Source of the DNA: Candidatus Thiodiazotropha endoloripes
GTDB taxonomy: Bacteria > Pseudomonadota > Gammaproteobacteria > Chromatiales > Chromatiaceae
Assembly: GCA_001709035.1 (NCBI GenBank)
Contig: LVKA01000015.1
Coordinates: 124,001-188,000, forward strand
Reading direction: 5' to 3'
Length of the DNA stretch: 64,000 nt
Within the stretch, counting starts at the first letter, position 1. Each line of letters begins with the position of its first letter. Below, in pieces: positions 11,377 to 20,244 of the stretch. Below the pieces are notes generated by a model. The model saw nothing but the letters and a program-made list of their open reading frames with translations, ran no database searches and was not told where the DNA came from. Position numbers and translations under genes: made by a program.

Positions 11377-12609
11377 CTATGAGGCAACCGAATCCGCCCG
11401 CTGTGTCGCCTTAGAAATCCAATCGGAAGCGCGTGTCTTCTCAAATCTGGCCAGCCATAGGGACAACCCCAGGGTAAAACCCAGGATCAACAGGGAAGCG
11501 ACAACCACACCGGACCACCCCAGCCAGCGCCAGAAGGGCTCGAGATAGAAGCCACCCAGTGTGGCCCCGGCATAGTAGAACATCAGGTAGAGAGAGGTAG
11601 CGCTGCCCCGATTCCGCTTGGCATGGCCGGCGACCCAGCCCGCAGCCAGGGAGTGGCTAAAGAAAAAGCCGAGCGCATTGATGAACAGACCGGTAATGAT
11701 CCAGAACAGCTGCTGGTTAAGGGTCATCAGTGTACCGCACATGAACAGCACGATCCCCACCCCCATGGCGATGGGTTGGGAGCGGTTTCTCACCAGCCGC
11801 CCCGAAAGCGCTGCTGCCAGGGTGCCGGAGAGATAGGTCAGAAACAGCATACCCAGCCACGAGGATGAGAGTCCGAACGGTTCCGCTGCCAGCACGAAAG
11901 TGATGTAGCTGTACTGATTCACAAAGATCATGAAATTGAGGCCACCAACAAAACAGGCAGCCAAAATCAACGGATTGCGCAGATGCGTGGCCAGAGCGTG
12001 AATTACCGGGGATGGCCGAAACGGCTTGGGCTGGAATCGACTGGAGGGCGGCAGCAGCCAAATCACCACAACCACACACAGCAGATCAAATCCCGCCAGT
12101 ACCAGAAAACTGCTTGACCAGCCCCACTCGGCCGCTGCCAGACCGCTGATCAAGCGTCCGGAGACCCCTCCGACTGAATTGGCGCCGATATAGAAACCCA
12201 CCGCCAGCAGCAGTCCCTGGGGCTCAAACTCCTCCCCCATATAGGCCATGGCGGCTGCAGGCAGTCCGGCGATAAAGACCCCTTGCAGACCTCGCAGTAT
12301 CAGCAGTGTGTGGTAATCGGTGACAAATGCCGTGGCAAAAGTCGTCAGGCACAAAAGCAGCAGACTGGTATGAATAACCACCCGACGACCGAATGCGTCC
12401 GACAGGGGACCAAAAAGTAACAGCGCTCCGCCCAGGGAGAGTGTGGCAACCGAGAGACTCAGGGTGGCCTGCAAGGAGTCGATATCAAACACCTCTGCCA
12501 ACTGGGGGAGTAGCGGTTGCGTGATATAGAGATTGCTGAACACCATTACCGAGCCAATGCAAAGGGCCAGGGTGGCGCGCCAGAAGTCTTTGCTGTGGGT
12601 CTGAATCAT
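11377..12609 (-). CDS. MFS transporter, YnfM-like efflux family
   Basis: A 410-residue protein with twelve predicted membrane segments. The first loop carries GPLSDAFGRR, the MFS A-motif between segments 2 and 3. The beginning (SVMVFSNLYITQPLLPQLAEVF) and the arrangement beside a divergent LysR gene resemble E. coli ynfM/ynfL. The family exports small molecules or drugs with the proton gradient; the substrate is unknown. It sits in the inner membrane. Transcription diverges from the regulator across 94 bp of AT-rich DNA, where the regulator probably acts. Confidence 0.88.
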   Translation of the reverse strand: MIQTHSKDFWRATLALCIGSVMVFSNLYITQPLLPQLAEVFDIDSLQATLSLSVATLSLGGALLLFGPLSDAFGRRVVIHTSLLLLCLTTFATAFVTDYHTLLILRGLQGVFIAGLPAAAMAYMGEEFEPQGLLLAVGFYIGANSVGGVSGRLISGLAAAEWGWSSSFLVLAGFDLLCVVVVIWLLPPSSRFQPKPFRPSPVIHALATHLRNPLILAACFVGGLNFMIFVNQYSYITFVLAAEPFGLSSSWLGMLFLTYLSGTLAAALSGRLVRNRSQPIAMGVGIVLFMCGTLMTLNQQLFWIITGLFINALGFFFSHSLAAGWVAGHAKRNRGSATSLYLMFYYAGATLGGFYLEPFWRWLGWSGVVVASLLILGFTLGLSLWLARFEKTRASDWISKATQRADSVAS

Positions 12610-12703
12610 CTTGTTGATTACGTGGTTGTTTCTGTATTGAGATTAGTCAATCAATGCCTATAATGAAAATATATTATTTATATATTTTTGATATTGTTTG
12701 AAT
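12610..12703. promoter_or_regulatory. Divergent promoter region between MFS gene and LysR regulator
   Basis: Strongly AT-rich 94 bp between two divergent genes, the usual binding place of a LysR regulator. Contains the phrase tattatttatatatttttgatat. No single operator is claimed. Confidence 0.45.
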
Positions 12704-13588
12704 ATGAATTTGAAACAGCTGAGTTATTTCAAGGCGGTGGTCGAGCAAGGCGGTTTCAGTGCCGCAGCCCGCCATCTGCATATTGCCCAGCCCGCCATCA
12801 GTATCGCGATCCGCAAACTGGAGAGTGAACTGGAGTTGACTCTGTTGCAGCGCAGCGAGCGCCAGATCACCGCCACCACCGAAGGTGAAGTATTGCTGCA
12901 ACATGCGAATCGACTGCTGGAACAGGCCAGTATCGCCAATCTGGAGATGAATGAGCTCAAAGGACTGACCAAGGGCGAGGTGCGAATCGGTATCCCGAGC
13001 ATGCTGGGCTCCTACTACTTCCCACCTTTTCTGATGGGATTCAAACACCGCTATCCGGAATTACGGCTCTCGGTATTCGAACAGGGTACCCGACGTCTGC
13101 AGGAGATGATCCGCAGCGGTGAACTCGACTTGGGTGTGGTGGTGGCGGATGCCCCACCCGCCGATCTCGAGACCCGCTTTCTGACCCGTGAAGAGATGGT
13201 TGCCTGTGTTCCCAAAGAGCACCCTTTTGCCAATAAAACTTCGATCACCATGGATGAGTTTTTCAGTCAGGAGCTGGTGGTCTTCAAGCCGGGCTATTTT
13301 CTGCGGGAATTCATCGATGGTTTCAGCGAACAGCGGGGCGAAGCGCCAACCATCGCCTTCGAGACCAATCTGATTCCCCTGACAAAAGCGATCGTCCGCC
13401 AGGGTTTCGGTATCACCACCTTTCTGCGTATGGTTGTCGAACAGGATGCACAACAGGACCTGGTGGCCGTGCCATTTTCAGATCCTGTCCACCTGGATCT
13501 CTCCCTCGCCTGGAAAAAGGATGGTTACCTCTCCCGGGCCGATCGGGCATTCGTGGATTACATACTGGAGCATGTCAGCCATGAATGA
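12704..13588 (+). CDS. LysR family transcriptional regulator (YnfL-like)
   Basis: A 294-residue LysR regulator. The winged helix-turn-helix fills residues 1-60 (LKQLSYFKAVVEQGGFSAAARHLHIAQPAISIAIRKLE), then a linker helix and a periplasmic-binding-like effector domain from about residue 90 (VRIGIPSMLGSYYFPPFL). The ATG at 12704 gives the normal LysR start; a TTG two codons earlier is possible. It is divergent from the MFS gene and probably controls it in response to the exported compound. The effector is unknown. Confidence 0.93.
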   Translation: MNLKQLSYFKAVVEQGGFSAAARHLHIAQPAISIAIRKLESELELTLLQRSERQITATTEGEVLLQHANRLLEQASIANLEMNELKGLTKGEVRIGIPSMLGSYYFPPFLMGFKHRYPELRLSVFEQGTRRLQEMIRSGELDLGVVVADAPPADLETRFLTREEMVACVPKEHPFANKTSITMDEFFSQELVVFKPGYFLREFIDGFSEQRGEAPTIAFETNLIPLTKAIVRQGFGITTFLRMVVEQDAQQDLVAVPFSDPVHLDLSLAWKKDGYLSRADRAFVDYILEHVSHE

Positions 13589-13655
13589 GTGCTGGTCCAT
13601 GAAAACGGTTTACTGAGTAATTTAAAGATTATTAAGCCTATTCCACCAAACCAGC

Positions 13656-14177
13656 CTAAGCCAATGGCCAACGTTGCAGAATTTTGTAGCGGCTCTGGTT
13701 CGGTTGGGGATTGTTCGATGATGCCAGCACGAACTCTTTGACCGGCCATTGGATGGGTTGCGCCAACTGCCAGGGGGAGATGCGCTGGGCCTTGCGGAAG
13801 AGGGTCACATGGGGTTTATAAAGCCGTTGCTCTGGTTCGAAACCGCATTCTGTGAGTTGTTGTTTCAAGGCATCAACCAGTTGGATCAACGGCTCAGGTG
13901 TCGACTGAGGTGCGAGCCAGACAATCTTCGGCCTGGGCCAATAACCTGTGTGATCTAGGCTCAGTTCGAACCTTTGGCCGGAGAGTGACTCGGCCACCTG
14001 CTCGATGCAGGCAGGTTTTCGTCCCTGGAGCTGTCCGAGAAATACCAGGGTCATGTGCAGATCGTCCGGGTGGTGTCGATGCCCTTTCACCTGTGGACCC
14101 ATCGCCAGCTGTTGCATCAGTGTCTCTCTCACTTCCACCCCGGGCCAGAGGGCGAAAAACAGGCGCTGGTCAGACAT
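13656..14177 (-). CDS. thpR: RNA 2',3'-cyclic phosphodiesterase (LigT/ThpR)
   Basis: A 173-residue protein with the two HxTx motifs of the 2H phosphoesterase family: HMTL near residue 41 and HVTL near residue 124. ThpR opens 2',3'-cyclic phosphates to 2'-phosphates on RNA ends. The ATG at 14177 was chosen; a TTG two codons earlier also exists. Its start overlaps the end of pncC by a few bases, so the two genes are probably translated from one mRNA. Length is typical. Confidence 0.92.
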   Translation of the reverse strand: MSDQRLFFALWPGVEVRETLMQQLAMGPQVKGHRHHPDDLHMTLVFLGQLQGRKPACIEQVAESLSGQRFELSLDHTGYWPRPKIVWLAPQSTPEPLIQLVDALKQQLTECGFEPEQRLYKPHVTLFRKAQRISPWQLAQPIQWPVKEFVLASSNNPQPNQSRYKILQRWPLA

Positions 14178-14676
14178 TTTCAACCAACCTGATCAGTTGG
14201 CGCAGGGCATGCTCCACGGTTTGCAGCCTGACCTCCTCCCGGTCCCCCGCGAAGCAGCACAGTTCAAGCAGAGGATCCCGATTGGTCATCTGCCAACTGA
14301 AACAGACCGTACCTACCGGTTTATCCTGACTGCCTCCCCCGGGTCCTGCAATGCCACTGACCGCCAAAGCCAGATCCGCACCACTCTGCTGTAATGCACC
14401 TTGGGTCATCTCTCTCACTGTCTGCAGACTGACTGCTCCAAACTGCGCCAGGGTCTCAGCGCTGACCCCCAACATGGACTGTTTGGCCTGATTACTGTAA
14501 CTGACATAACCCCGGTCGAACCAGTCGCTGCTACCGGGCAGATCGGTCAAAACCTTGGCCACCCAACCTCCGGTACAGGATTCGGCGACCACCAGGCGAT
14601 CACTCCGGGCTCGCAACAACTTTGCAAGCTCAAGGCACAGCCCATGAATCTGTTCAGTTGAATCGATCATAACCAT
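14170..14676 (-). CDS. pncC: Nicotinamide-nucleotide amidohydrolase PncC (CinA C-terminal domain)
   Basis: A 168-residue stand-alone CinA C-terminal domain. It shows the conserved VVAESCTGGWVAKVLTDLPG block near residue 28 with the catalytic Ser/Lys pattern of PncC, the YSNQAKQSMLGV segment, and AVSGIAGPGGGSQDKPVGTV. The enzyme converts NMN to nicotinic acid mononucleotide in NAD recycling. In many gammaproteobacteria this gene directly precedes recA; here recA is about 2.5 kb away with an MFS/LysR pair between them, and the thpR gene follows. Confidence 0.95.
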   Translation of the reverse strand: MVMIDSTEQIHGLCLELAKLLRARSDRLVVAESCTGGWVAKVLTDLPGSSDWFDRGYVSYSNQAKQSMLGVSAETLAQFGAVSLQTVREMTQGALQQSGADLALAVSGIAGPGGGSQDKPVGTVCFSWQMTNRDPLLELCCFAGDREEVRLQTVEHALRQLIRLVENV

Positions 14677-14762
14677 TACGCCAGAAAGAGGTTGTTATGC
14701 AGGCTGCCGCAATTGAATGAACGCCAATTACGATTTAAACCAGGCACCACAATTCCACTCAG

Positions 14763-15038
14763 TCAATCTGTCTTGACCTTGAGTTTTTTCTGCTTGATCC
14801 CTTCACTATCGGCCGCTGTCCAGGTGATTCGCAGATTCAGCCGATGCTTTTCCGAATCCTGCGAAGCGGTCACTTTAAGCTGCAGTAAACCATCGGGCTT
14901 TAACTCCATTTCATCTTCATCATCACTGAGTACCAAACTGCCTTTACCGATACCCTGGGTGATCGATTTCAACAGGCGTTCTATGGAAGCACGATCCTGC
15001 AGGGATTCATGTCGAAAACTCTTTTTGCCTTGCCTCAT
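14763..15038 (-). CDS. Amphi-Trp domain protein (GAK-system type)
   Basis: A 91-residue protein with a short helical start (FRHESLQDRASIERLLKSITQGIGKGSL) followed by the strand pattern VLSDDEDEMELKPDGLLQLKVTASQD...LNLRITW. The last Trp at the end of an alternating hydrophobic strand is the feature after which the amphi-Trp domain is named. From memory, this domain is tied to the so-called GAK gene clusters (ATP-grasp, amphi-Trp, HprK-related kinase), whose function is unknown. It starts with an ATGA overlap on the metallophosphoesterase stop and is the last gene of the operon. It is a possible substrate or carrier of the modification; that is inference. Confidence 0.75.
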   Translation of the reverse strand: MRQGKKSFRHESLQDRASIERLLKSITQGIGKGSLVLSDDEDEMELKPDGLLQLKVTASQDSEKHRLNLRITWTAADSEGIKQKKLKVKTD

Positions 15039-16402
15039 GAGCTTTTTCTCTTGACGATGATTGATTTTGGATCGAACACCTTGATCTGAGGGTAGTCGGT
15101 ACTGATCCCCAACACCAGTCGATCGGGATGGAATATGGTCACGGCTGCTCCCTCCCCTATCAAGCCCTCTTTTTTGCGTGAGTGGCGATCGATGGTCGTG
15201 TCACACTCAAAGTTGAGCATACCTTTGCGCAACATGATTCGTTGGCCGTGGTAGCGATTGGCATGTCCATGCACGATCGCATAGATTCCTATTTCATTCA
15301 TCAGTCTGACTCCTTTGCGGGTCAGCGGCATATCCACATCCCGATACTTGGTTCTGATCAGATTGGCCAACGGCCCGTAGTAGAATTCAAAGATCTCATC
15401 ATCCACATCCTCCTTGAACTGTTTGTTGAGATATTTGACCCCTTTGCGATTGATCAGCTTTGCCATTCGGTCGTCGATACCCGCGTGGACGAACAGGAAA
15501 GAGCCATGATGAACCGCCAGTTTCATCTCTTTGAAGAACCAGTTGAACTCACCGTCATCCTTGAGAAACAGGCTTTGCCATTTGAGTACCGCCGCATAGG
15601 CCTGACGTAGTGACAAGCCGGCCTTTTCACAATCAGATTCGAATGAATCGATCTTCTCTCTCAGCCGTTTCAGCTCTCTGGCCATGCGATTGTCCGGCAT
15701 GACCCAGCTCGCCATCTTCGGGAACTCTTTGAACCAGCGCTTCGGCGGGTAGAGCAGACGTCGACAGTCACGGGTTGAAGGAATCCCCTGCAAAGCGGAT
15801 CTGTCCTGCAGATACTGATCGGCAATCTCACGCAACATCGGGATTGCCTTACTGCCCATGCGAATAAAGAAGTGGTCATGTCTCGGATCAGGCTCCATAC
15901 CGACCGAGGAGATACCCAGTTTGATGCGAATATCGTGATTGCCGGCCAGGATGGTGATCCTCGCTCCCAGCTTCTTCAACTGGCGGATGACCCGCAACAG
16001 CCGCAGATTGCTTGGCCCTTTGTCAAAACAATCTCCACCGATCACGAAGCTGGCCTCTCTGCCACGACGGGTCAACTTCAGGTCACCATCCTGATCGCCG
16101 GTTTTCCTTACCCCGCCGGAGGCAACCAGTGAGGAGATGAAGGCATCTGCATCCGCGTGCAGATCTGAAAAGAAGAACAGCTCCCGTTTTGGCCATTGCC
16201 ATTTCTCCTTACCCAGTACTTCGGTCAGCAGATACTCTGTGGTATTACGTTGCCCGCGCTCCTTGACGATGGAACGATGCTTGCCAAGCGGCCAGAGTTC
16301 ACTGGATGTGGGTAGATCAGGCTTGATCCACTTCAGCCCCCGGTATTTGGGGAGTCGTTTGTGATGATACTTATCGGTTTTGTTATCAGCGCTAATCGAC
16401 AA
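15035..16402 (-). CDS. Metallophosphoesterase (calcineurin-like), operon member
   Basis: A 455-residue protein of the calcineurin-like fold. The metal-binding motifs are in order: SDLHADAD near residue 79, GGDCFDKGP near 122, AGNHDIR near 154, VHAGIDDR near 306 and VHGHANRYHG near 379. An additional helical insertion lies between the third and fourth motifs. The best start is a TTG at 16402 with GGAGAGG just upstream, inside the end of the histidine phosphatase gene. No signal peptide is seen, so it should act in the cytoplasm. A phosphoprotein, phospholipid or nucleotide substrate cannot be distinguished. It overlaps both neighbours, which argues for strict co-translation. Confidence 0.85.
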   Translation of the reverse strand: MSISADNKTDKYHHKRLPKYRGLKWIKPDLPTSSELWPLGKHRSIVKERGQRNTTEYLLTEVLGKEKWQWPKRELFFFSDLHADADAFISSLVASGGVRKTGDQDGDLKLTRRGREASFVIGGDCFDKGPSNLRLLRVIRQLKKLGARITILAGNHDIRIKLGISSVGMEPDPRHDHFFIRMGSKAIPMLREIADQYLQDRSALQGIPSTRDCRRLLYPPKRWFKEFPKMASWVMPDNRMARELKRLREKIDSFESDCEKAGLSLRQAYAAVLKWQSLFLKDDGEFNWFFKEMKLAVHHGSFLFVHAGIDDRMAKLINRKGVKYLNKQFKEDVDDEIFEFYYGPLANLIRTKYRDVDMPLTRKGVRLMNEIGIYAIVHGHANRYHGQRIMLRKGMLNFECDTTIDRHSRKKEGLIGEGAAVTIFHPDRLVLGISTDYPQIKVFDPKSIIVKRKSS

Positions 16403-17096
16403 ATGCCTCTCCTCGTGAGCGGACCTTCCATTCCCCGGTTAGATGACGCCAGGATCCTGCGTAGCGGCGCTCAAGAAAAACTGGTCGACAATGATACATA
16501 CTCAAAGCCGCAATCTGATCGAATTCCAATATCCCCAGATGGTGAGCGGCATGGCGAAATGCCGCACCATGACCAACAAAAAGTTTGACGGTATCGGTAT
16601 CGACCCGCTGCTGTAACTCGGCAAGCCTATGATCCAGATGACGAGCCACTCTGACGCCCGCCTGCATCAGTGATTCAGCACCCTGCAGAGGCAGTTGGTA
16701 GTGGCTGTTCGACTTCCAGTCGGCCGGCGGCGTTTCAAAACGCGGATCATCCTGGAGTATGGATTCGATGGTCTGCCGGGTCAGATTTGCCGCAGACCCC
16801 ATACTGCGTTCGGCCAACTCATCAAAGCCCTCGATCGACAATGGTGATGAGATTGCGTCACTGAAACCCTGGCGGATGACTTCGGCGGTTTGCCAGCCAC
16901 GTAACAGATTGGAACTGTCGATCACAGGACAGAGATCCCAGTCAAACATCTGTAGCGCTCCACTCAGCAGCGTGACAGAGCGTCTCGCCTGTTGACGGCC
17001 CTGCTCAGTCAGAGGAAAGGGTTGCCAGGCACTGGGGGTATCCTTCAGCTGATGATAATCTCCATGCCTTAACAGAGCCGCAATGACACTAGGCAT
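16392..17096 (-). CDS. Histidine phosphatase family protein
   Basis: A 234-residue phosphoglycerate-mutase-like phosphatase. The catalytic RHG sits in ALLRHGDYHQ near residues 8-14. The second catalytic His lies in FVGHGAAFRHAAHHL near residue 179. The branch between them is helical, with an acidic residue region near FDELAERSMG. This places it with broad histidine phosphatases rather than true mutases. It is preceded by the SixA-NUDIX gene with a 45-nt gap and overlaps the metallophosphoesterase start. Substrate unknown. Confidence 0.85.
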   Translation of the reverse strand: MPSVIAALLRHGDYHQLKDTPSAWQPFPLTEQGRQQARRSVTLLSGALQMFDWDLCPVIDSSNLLRGWQTAEVIRQGFSDAISSPLSIEGFDELAERSMGSAANLTRQTIESILQDDPRFETPPADWKSNSHYQLPLQGAESLMQAGVRVARHLDHRLAELQQRVDTDTVKLFVGHGAAFRHAAHHLGILEFDQIAALSMYHCRPVFLERRYAGSWRHLTGEWKVRSRGEAFVD

Positions 17097-17141
17097 CGGA
17101 TATCAATCCGGATGGTGTATAACGGAATGGTAAGCACATCA

Positions 17142-18122
17142 TCACTTTTTGGATTTCTGTTTTTCAAGCATTTTTGCCAGTTTCTTGATCATTGGTTTAA
17201 GCTCAGCCTGTTTGATACGCTCGATCGCTTCATCTGGCGAGAGCCACTCCCGACCCCGATGACGCTCTTCCCACTCATCTTCCGGAATCAGATTTTTGAC
17301 CAACATTGGATAGACCTGAACGGAACACTCGGCGCCCCATTTCTCATATTTGTAACTGCCGAGGCTTTCACTTCCCACGTCACCTTCGACACCGGCCTCT
17401 TCAAATGCCTCTTTTGCCGCGGACGCCTGCAGGGTCAGCCAGGGCTCACTGATCCCTTTCGGCACCACCCAATGTTTCTGTTTACTGGAGCGGACCAGCA
17501 GAAACTCCGGCTTGCCATCCTTGATGCGATAGGGAATCACAGAAGATTGATTATAGTAGTAGGCGGGACGATCCCGCATCTCCTTGCTGGTGGGATCCGG
17601 AAATGGGAATTTTTTATCCAGACTGCTGGCACGGATTATGGAATCCAACTTACCATCCCCCGGACGTAGTTTTTTCCAGTCGTTGGGCATACTGATTCTG
17701 GCCAGGGTTGCGGTGGGGATCAGTTTGCCATCCTTTGGTAAGGGAATTCGCTTACCCTCCAGATACTCGGTCAGGGCTTCGAGACCGGGATTATGACCAA
17801 CCATCAGCACCCGCTTGGCGCTCTTCGGCGTTTCGGCAAGTACCTGCAGCAGGTCTTCAACCCTCGCGGCATAAATGCGCCGATCCTGGGTAATCTTGTC
17901 GGCATCCTGCCCCATCACCTTGACTGCCTTCTGTGCCGTGATGATGGCCCGCTCGGCAGGAGAACTGACCACATAATCGGGCTGAAGCTGATATTGCAGC
18001 AACCAGACTCCGATGCGTTGCGCACCCCGTTTGCCACGATCCTTGAGTGGACGCTTAAAGTCCTCTACCTGTTCACTCCAGTCAGACTTTCCGTGCCTGA
18101 GTAACAACAATTCACGTGCCAT
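17142..18122 (-). CDS. SixA-type histidine phosphatase fused to a NUDIX hydrolase
   Basis: A 326-residue two-domain protein. Residues 1 to about 155 form a SixA-like phosphatase (ELLLLRHGKSDWSE with the catalytic RHG, then VGHNPGLEAL). Residues about 185-320 form a NUDIX domain (SSVIPYRIKDGKPEFLLVRSS, then KGISEPWLTL...KEAFEEAGV). In the NUDIX box the RE of REUXEEXGU is KE and the first Glu is a Leu, so the motif is slightly off consensus but its EE core is kept. Mycobacterial MutT1 has the same two domains in reverse order and acts on 8-oxo-dGTP and diadenosine polyphosphates. It lies in the operon, 45 nt before the second histidine phosphatase. Confidence 0.88.
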   Translation of the reverse strand: MARELLLLRHGKSDWSEQVEDFKRPLKDRGKRGAQRIGVWLLQYQLQPDYVVSSPAERAIITAQKAVKVMGQDADKITQDRRIYAARVEDLLQVLAETPKSAKRVLMVGHNPGLEALTEYLEGKRIPLPKDGKLIPTATLARISMPNDWKKLRPGDGKLDSIIRASSLDKKFPFPDPTSKEMRDRPAYYYNQSSVIPYRIKDGKPEFLLVRSSKQKHWVVPKGISEPWLTLQASAAKEAFEEAGVEGDVGSESLGSYKYEKWGAECSVQVYPMLVKNLIPEDEWEERHRGREWLSPDEAIERIKQAELKPMIKKLAKMLEKQKSKK

Positions 18123-18235
18123 CGTCTCTCTACCTCTTAGGGCCTGTTATCTCTTCTCTACAACCATTTGAAGGTGATGCCTTATACACCATTTTTGAAA
18201 CTGACCTGTCCATCCTATTCAACACAATCTATCGA

Positions 18236-19357
18236 CTAAGTGCCGCCCCATTTGGCGATACAGAGCTCGGTCAAGGCTGCAAAATCCAATCCACCACACA
18301 CCTCATAGACAGGGATTCTATCCAATAATGCCAGGTAGGGCTCGGTGGCCAACGGCGCTTCATCCTGTAAAAAGTGACCTGATTGATCCTGATAGAATGG
18401 CCCGGGGGACTTCATTACCGCCTTCAACAGCTCTTCTCTTCCACTGATTGAAACCTGGCTCATACTAACCGGCTGGTCAGAGTCCCGATGCCAGTTGAGG
18501 ATAATCAGCCCAGCCAAAGGCACCGCTGTCGAGGTATCGATCCGACCCTTGCCGTAGAACTGTTCGACATTCACATCAAACTTCTCTTCCAGTTCCCACA
18601 ACGTCTGTTTCGGCATCGCCAACAGCTCGCTGCGGCGAGGCTCATCGATGAGTGCCTGCAGGCGTGGATTATTGACCACCGTACCGGGATTGATCCGGGG
18701 CAGCTTGGGGATGCCGACAGCCTCGACAACCTCATCCGATTCACGCAGAAACAGCCGATCATTGGTCAGAAAGCGGCTCTCTGGATGTTCCATCAGATGC
18801 AGCATCAAAGTCGACTTCCCACCACCGGAAAAGCCGGCAACCGCTACCGCATTCTTGCCCAACATCAGAGCGGCAGCGTGACAGATCAGCCAGTGTCGGT
18901 TCTGCAACCAGTTCATGATCTGGGAGTTGATGAAATTGACCAGTTGATTGTCATAGGTCAGACAGGGCCCGGCTGCAACACAGTGATCCCGGCTCTGCAG
19001 AAACAGCATGCCGGTACGCACTTTAAGAATCATACGACCATCCTGCAGCTCCAGGTAGGCATCCTTGCGGCCGGTCTTTCCAGGCTCCCGTTTCCAATCG
19101 GTAAACTGGATACCTGTCTCCAACACATCGCTCTCAATGGCCACAATCTCCAGTGCATCGTCGGCCAGCCGTTGCGGTAGGTAGGAAAAGTAGTCAGCCA
19201 AGCGGGTCAGCAGTTGCCGGCTGTTCGAGTTGATGGCGACCGATAACCCGCCCAGATTCAGATAGAGAGGGGTTTCACACAAGGTCTGCTCCTGCATCAA
19301 CAGGGCAGCGGCGGTCTTACTCTCCATCTGACGGTGTTCATCTGCTGGTTGAGTCAC
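18236..19357 (-). CDS. HprK-related kinase (GAK system)
   Basis: A 373-residue protein. The second half carries a P-loop, AGFSGGGKSTLMLHLM near residues 173-188, preceded by HWLICHAAALM, a pattern of HPr kinase/phosphorylase-related proteins. FLTNDRLFL and IPKLPRINPGTV follow. The N-terminal half has no catalytic signature I recognise. Bacterial HPr kinase phosphorylates a Ser in HPr, but these relatives have unknown substrates. The chosen GTG start overlaps the ATP-grasp stop as GTGA; an ATG ten codons in is the alternative. The 113-nt gap to the SixA-NUDIX gene is the largest inside the operon, so an internal promoter is possible. Confidence 0.82.
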   Translation of the reverse strand: MTQPADEHRQMESKTAAALLMQEQTLCETPLYLNLGGLSVAINSNSRQLLTRLADYFSYLPQRLADDALEIVAIESDVLETGIQFTDWKREPGKTGRKDAYLELQDGRMILKVRTGMLFLQSRDHCVAAGPCLTYDNQLVNFINSQIMNWLQNRHWLICHAAALMLGKNAVAVAGFSGGGKSTLMLHLMEHPESRFLTNDRLFLRESDEVVEAVGIPKLPRINPGTVVNNPRLQALIDEPRRSELLAMPKQTLWELEEKFDVNVEQFYGKGRIDTSTAVPLAGLIILNWHRDSDQPVSMSQVSISGREELLKAVMKSPGPFYQDQSGHFLQDEAPLATEPYLALLDRIPVYEVCGGLDFAALTELCIAKWGGT

Positions 19358-20244
19358 GTTGATAACGCCTCCATAACATGGGCAACATAACGGGAAGGCA
19401 CATCGATCCCCATCCCTTCATGGGCGCCGCGAAAACCGCCGAATGCGGAAACCTCGAAGACCACCGGCCCCTGGTCCGTCTCGGCCACATCCACGGTGGT
19501 GAAATCGAGCCCGAAGACCGCTTGCGCCCGCCTGGCCAGTTCGATCAGCTCATCACTGGCCTGATAACCTTCATAGTGCCCACCACTCAGAATGGTTGTG
19601 TTCCAGACACCTTTTTTGCCCACCCGGGCATAGGCCCCCAGATATTCACCGGCCAGAAATACCATCCCCAGATCCTTACCCGGCAGTTCGCGCTTCTTCT
19701 GGATATACATCACCGGATTCTGCTCGCGGAATTCGGCAATCTGTTTAGCCACCTGCTCAGAACCGCTCTGATGCTCGATTAGGGTCATACCCCTTGCCTT
19801 GGTGGAGTAGAGCGGTTTGAACACAGCCGCCTGAAACGCCTCGACTGCCTGGGCGGCCGCTTCGGGATCCTCGGTGATACGGGTCTCCGGCATGGGAATC
19901 CGGGCATTGTAGAGGGACATGGTACAGCTGAGTCGGTCGATCAGGCGGATGATCCGCTCAACCTGACTGAATACCCGTACCCCGGCCAGCTCCAGTTGCC
20001 GCAACATCTCCAGCCTGTCGAGGGTATGGGGGCTGTACTGCGCACTGATCTTTTTCACCAGCAGCGCATCGAGCCGGGTCAGATCCTCTCCCCGATAGAG
20101 CAACCTGCCACTGTCCAGCTCCGCAGTCACTTCCGCCATATCGATGACCAGCCGGTAGCCGGTCGCCTCTGCCACCGCATCGGCCAAGACTTCCGTCGAC
20201 CATTTACCGGGTATACCGACAACCCCGATTTTCGGTTTAACCAA
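19354..20244 (-). CDS. ATP-grasp enzyme, RimK-like (GAK system)
   Basis: A 296-residue RimK-type ATP-grasp ligase. It begins PKIGVVGIPGKWSTEVLADA, has a central substrate/ATP domain with FKPLYSTKARGMTLIEH, and the metal-binding end VVFEVSAFGGFRGAHEG. In RimK the last motif is ExN; here the Asn position reads Ser in EVS, so its metal site may differ. ATP-grasp enzymes join a carboxylate to an amine or thiol through an acyl phosphate. The start is TTG at 20244 with GAGGAG eight bases before it, overlapping the previous stop. Neighbouring kinase and amphi-Trp genes place it in a GAK-like cluster. Acceptor unknown. Confidence 0.85.
   Translation of the reverse strand: MVKPKIGVVGIPGKWSTEVLADAVAEATGYRLVIDMAEVTAELDSGRLLYRGEDLTRLDALLVKKISAQYSPHTLDRLEMLRQLELAGVRVFSQVERIIRLIDRLSCTMSLYNARIPMPETRITEDPEAAAQAVEAFQAAVFKPLYSTKARGMTLIEHQSGSEQVAKQIAEFREQNPVMYIQKKRELPGKDLGMVFLAGEYLGAYARVGKKGVWNTTILSGGHYEGYQASDELIELARRAQAVFGLDFTTVDVAETDQGPVVFEVSAFGGFRGAHEGMGIDVPSRYVAHVMEALST

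Noticed and set aside
18137-18149. ttagggcctgtta as a MITE end before the SixA-NUDIX gene
   Set aside because: Only 13 bases match the terminal repeat and no further similarity follows; could be chance.
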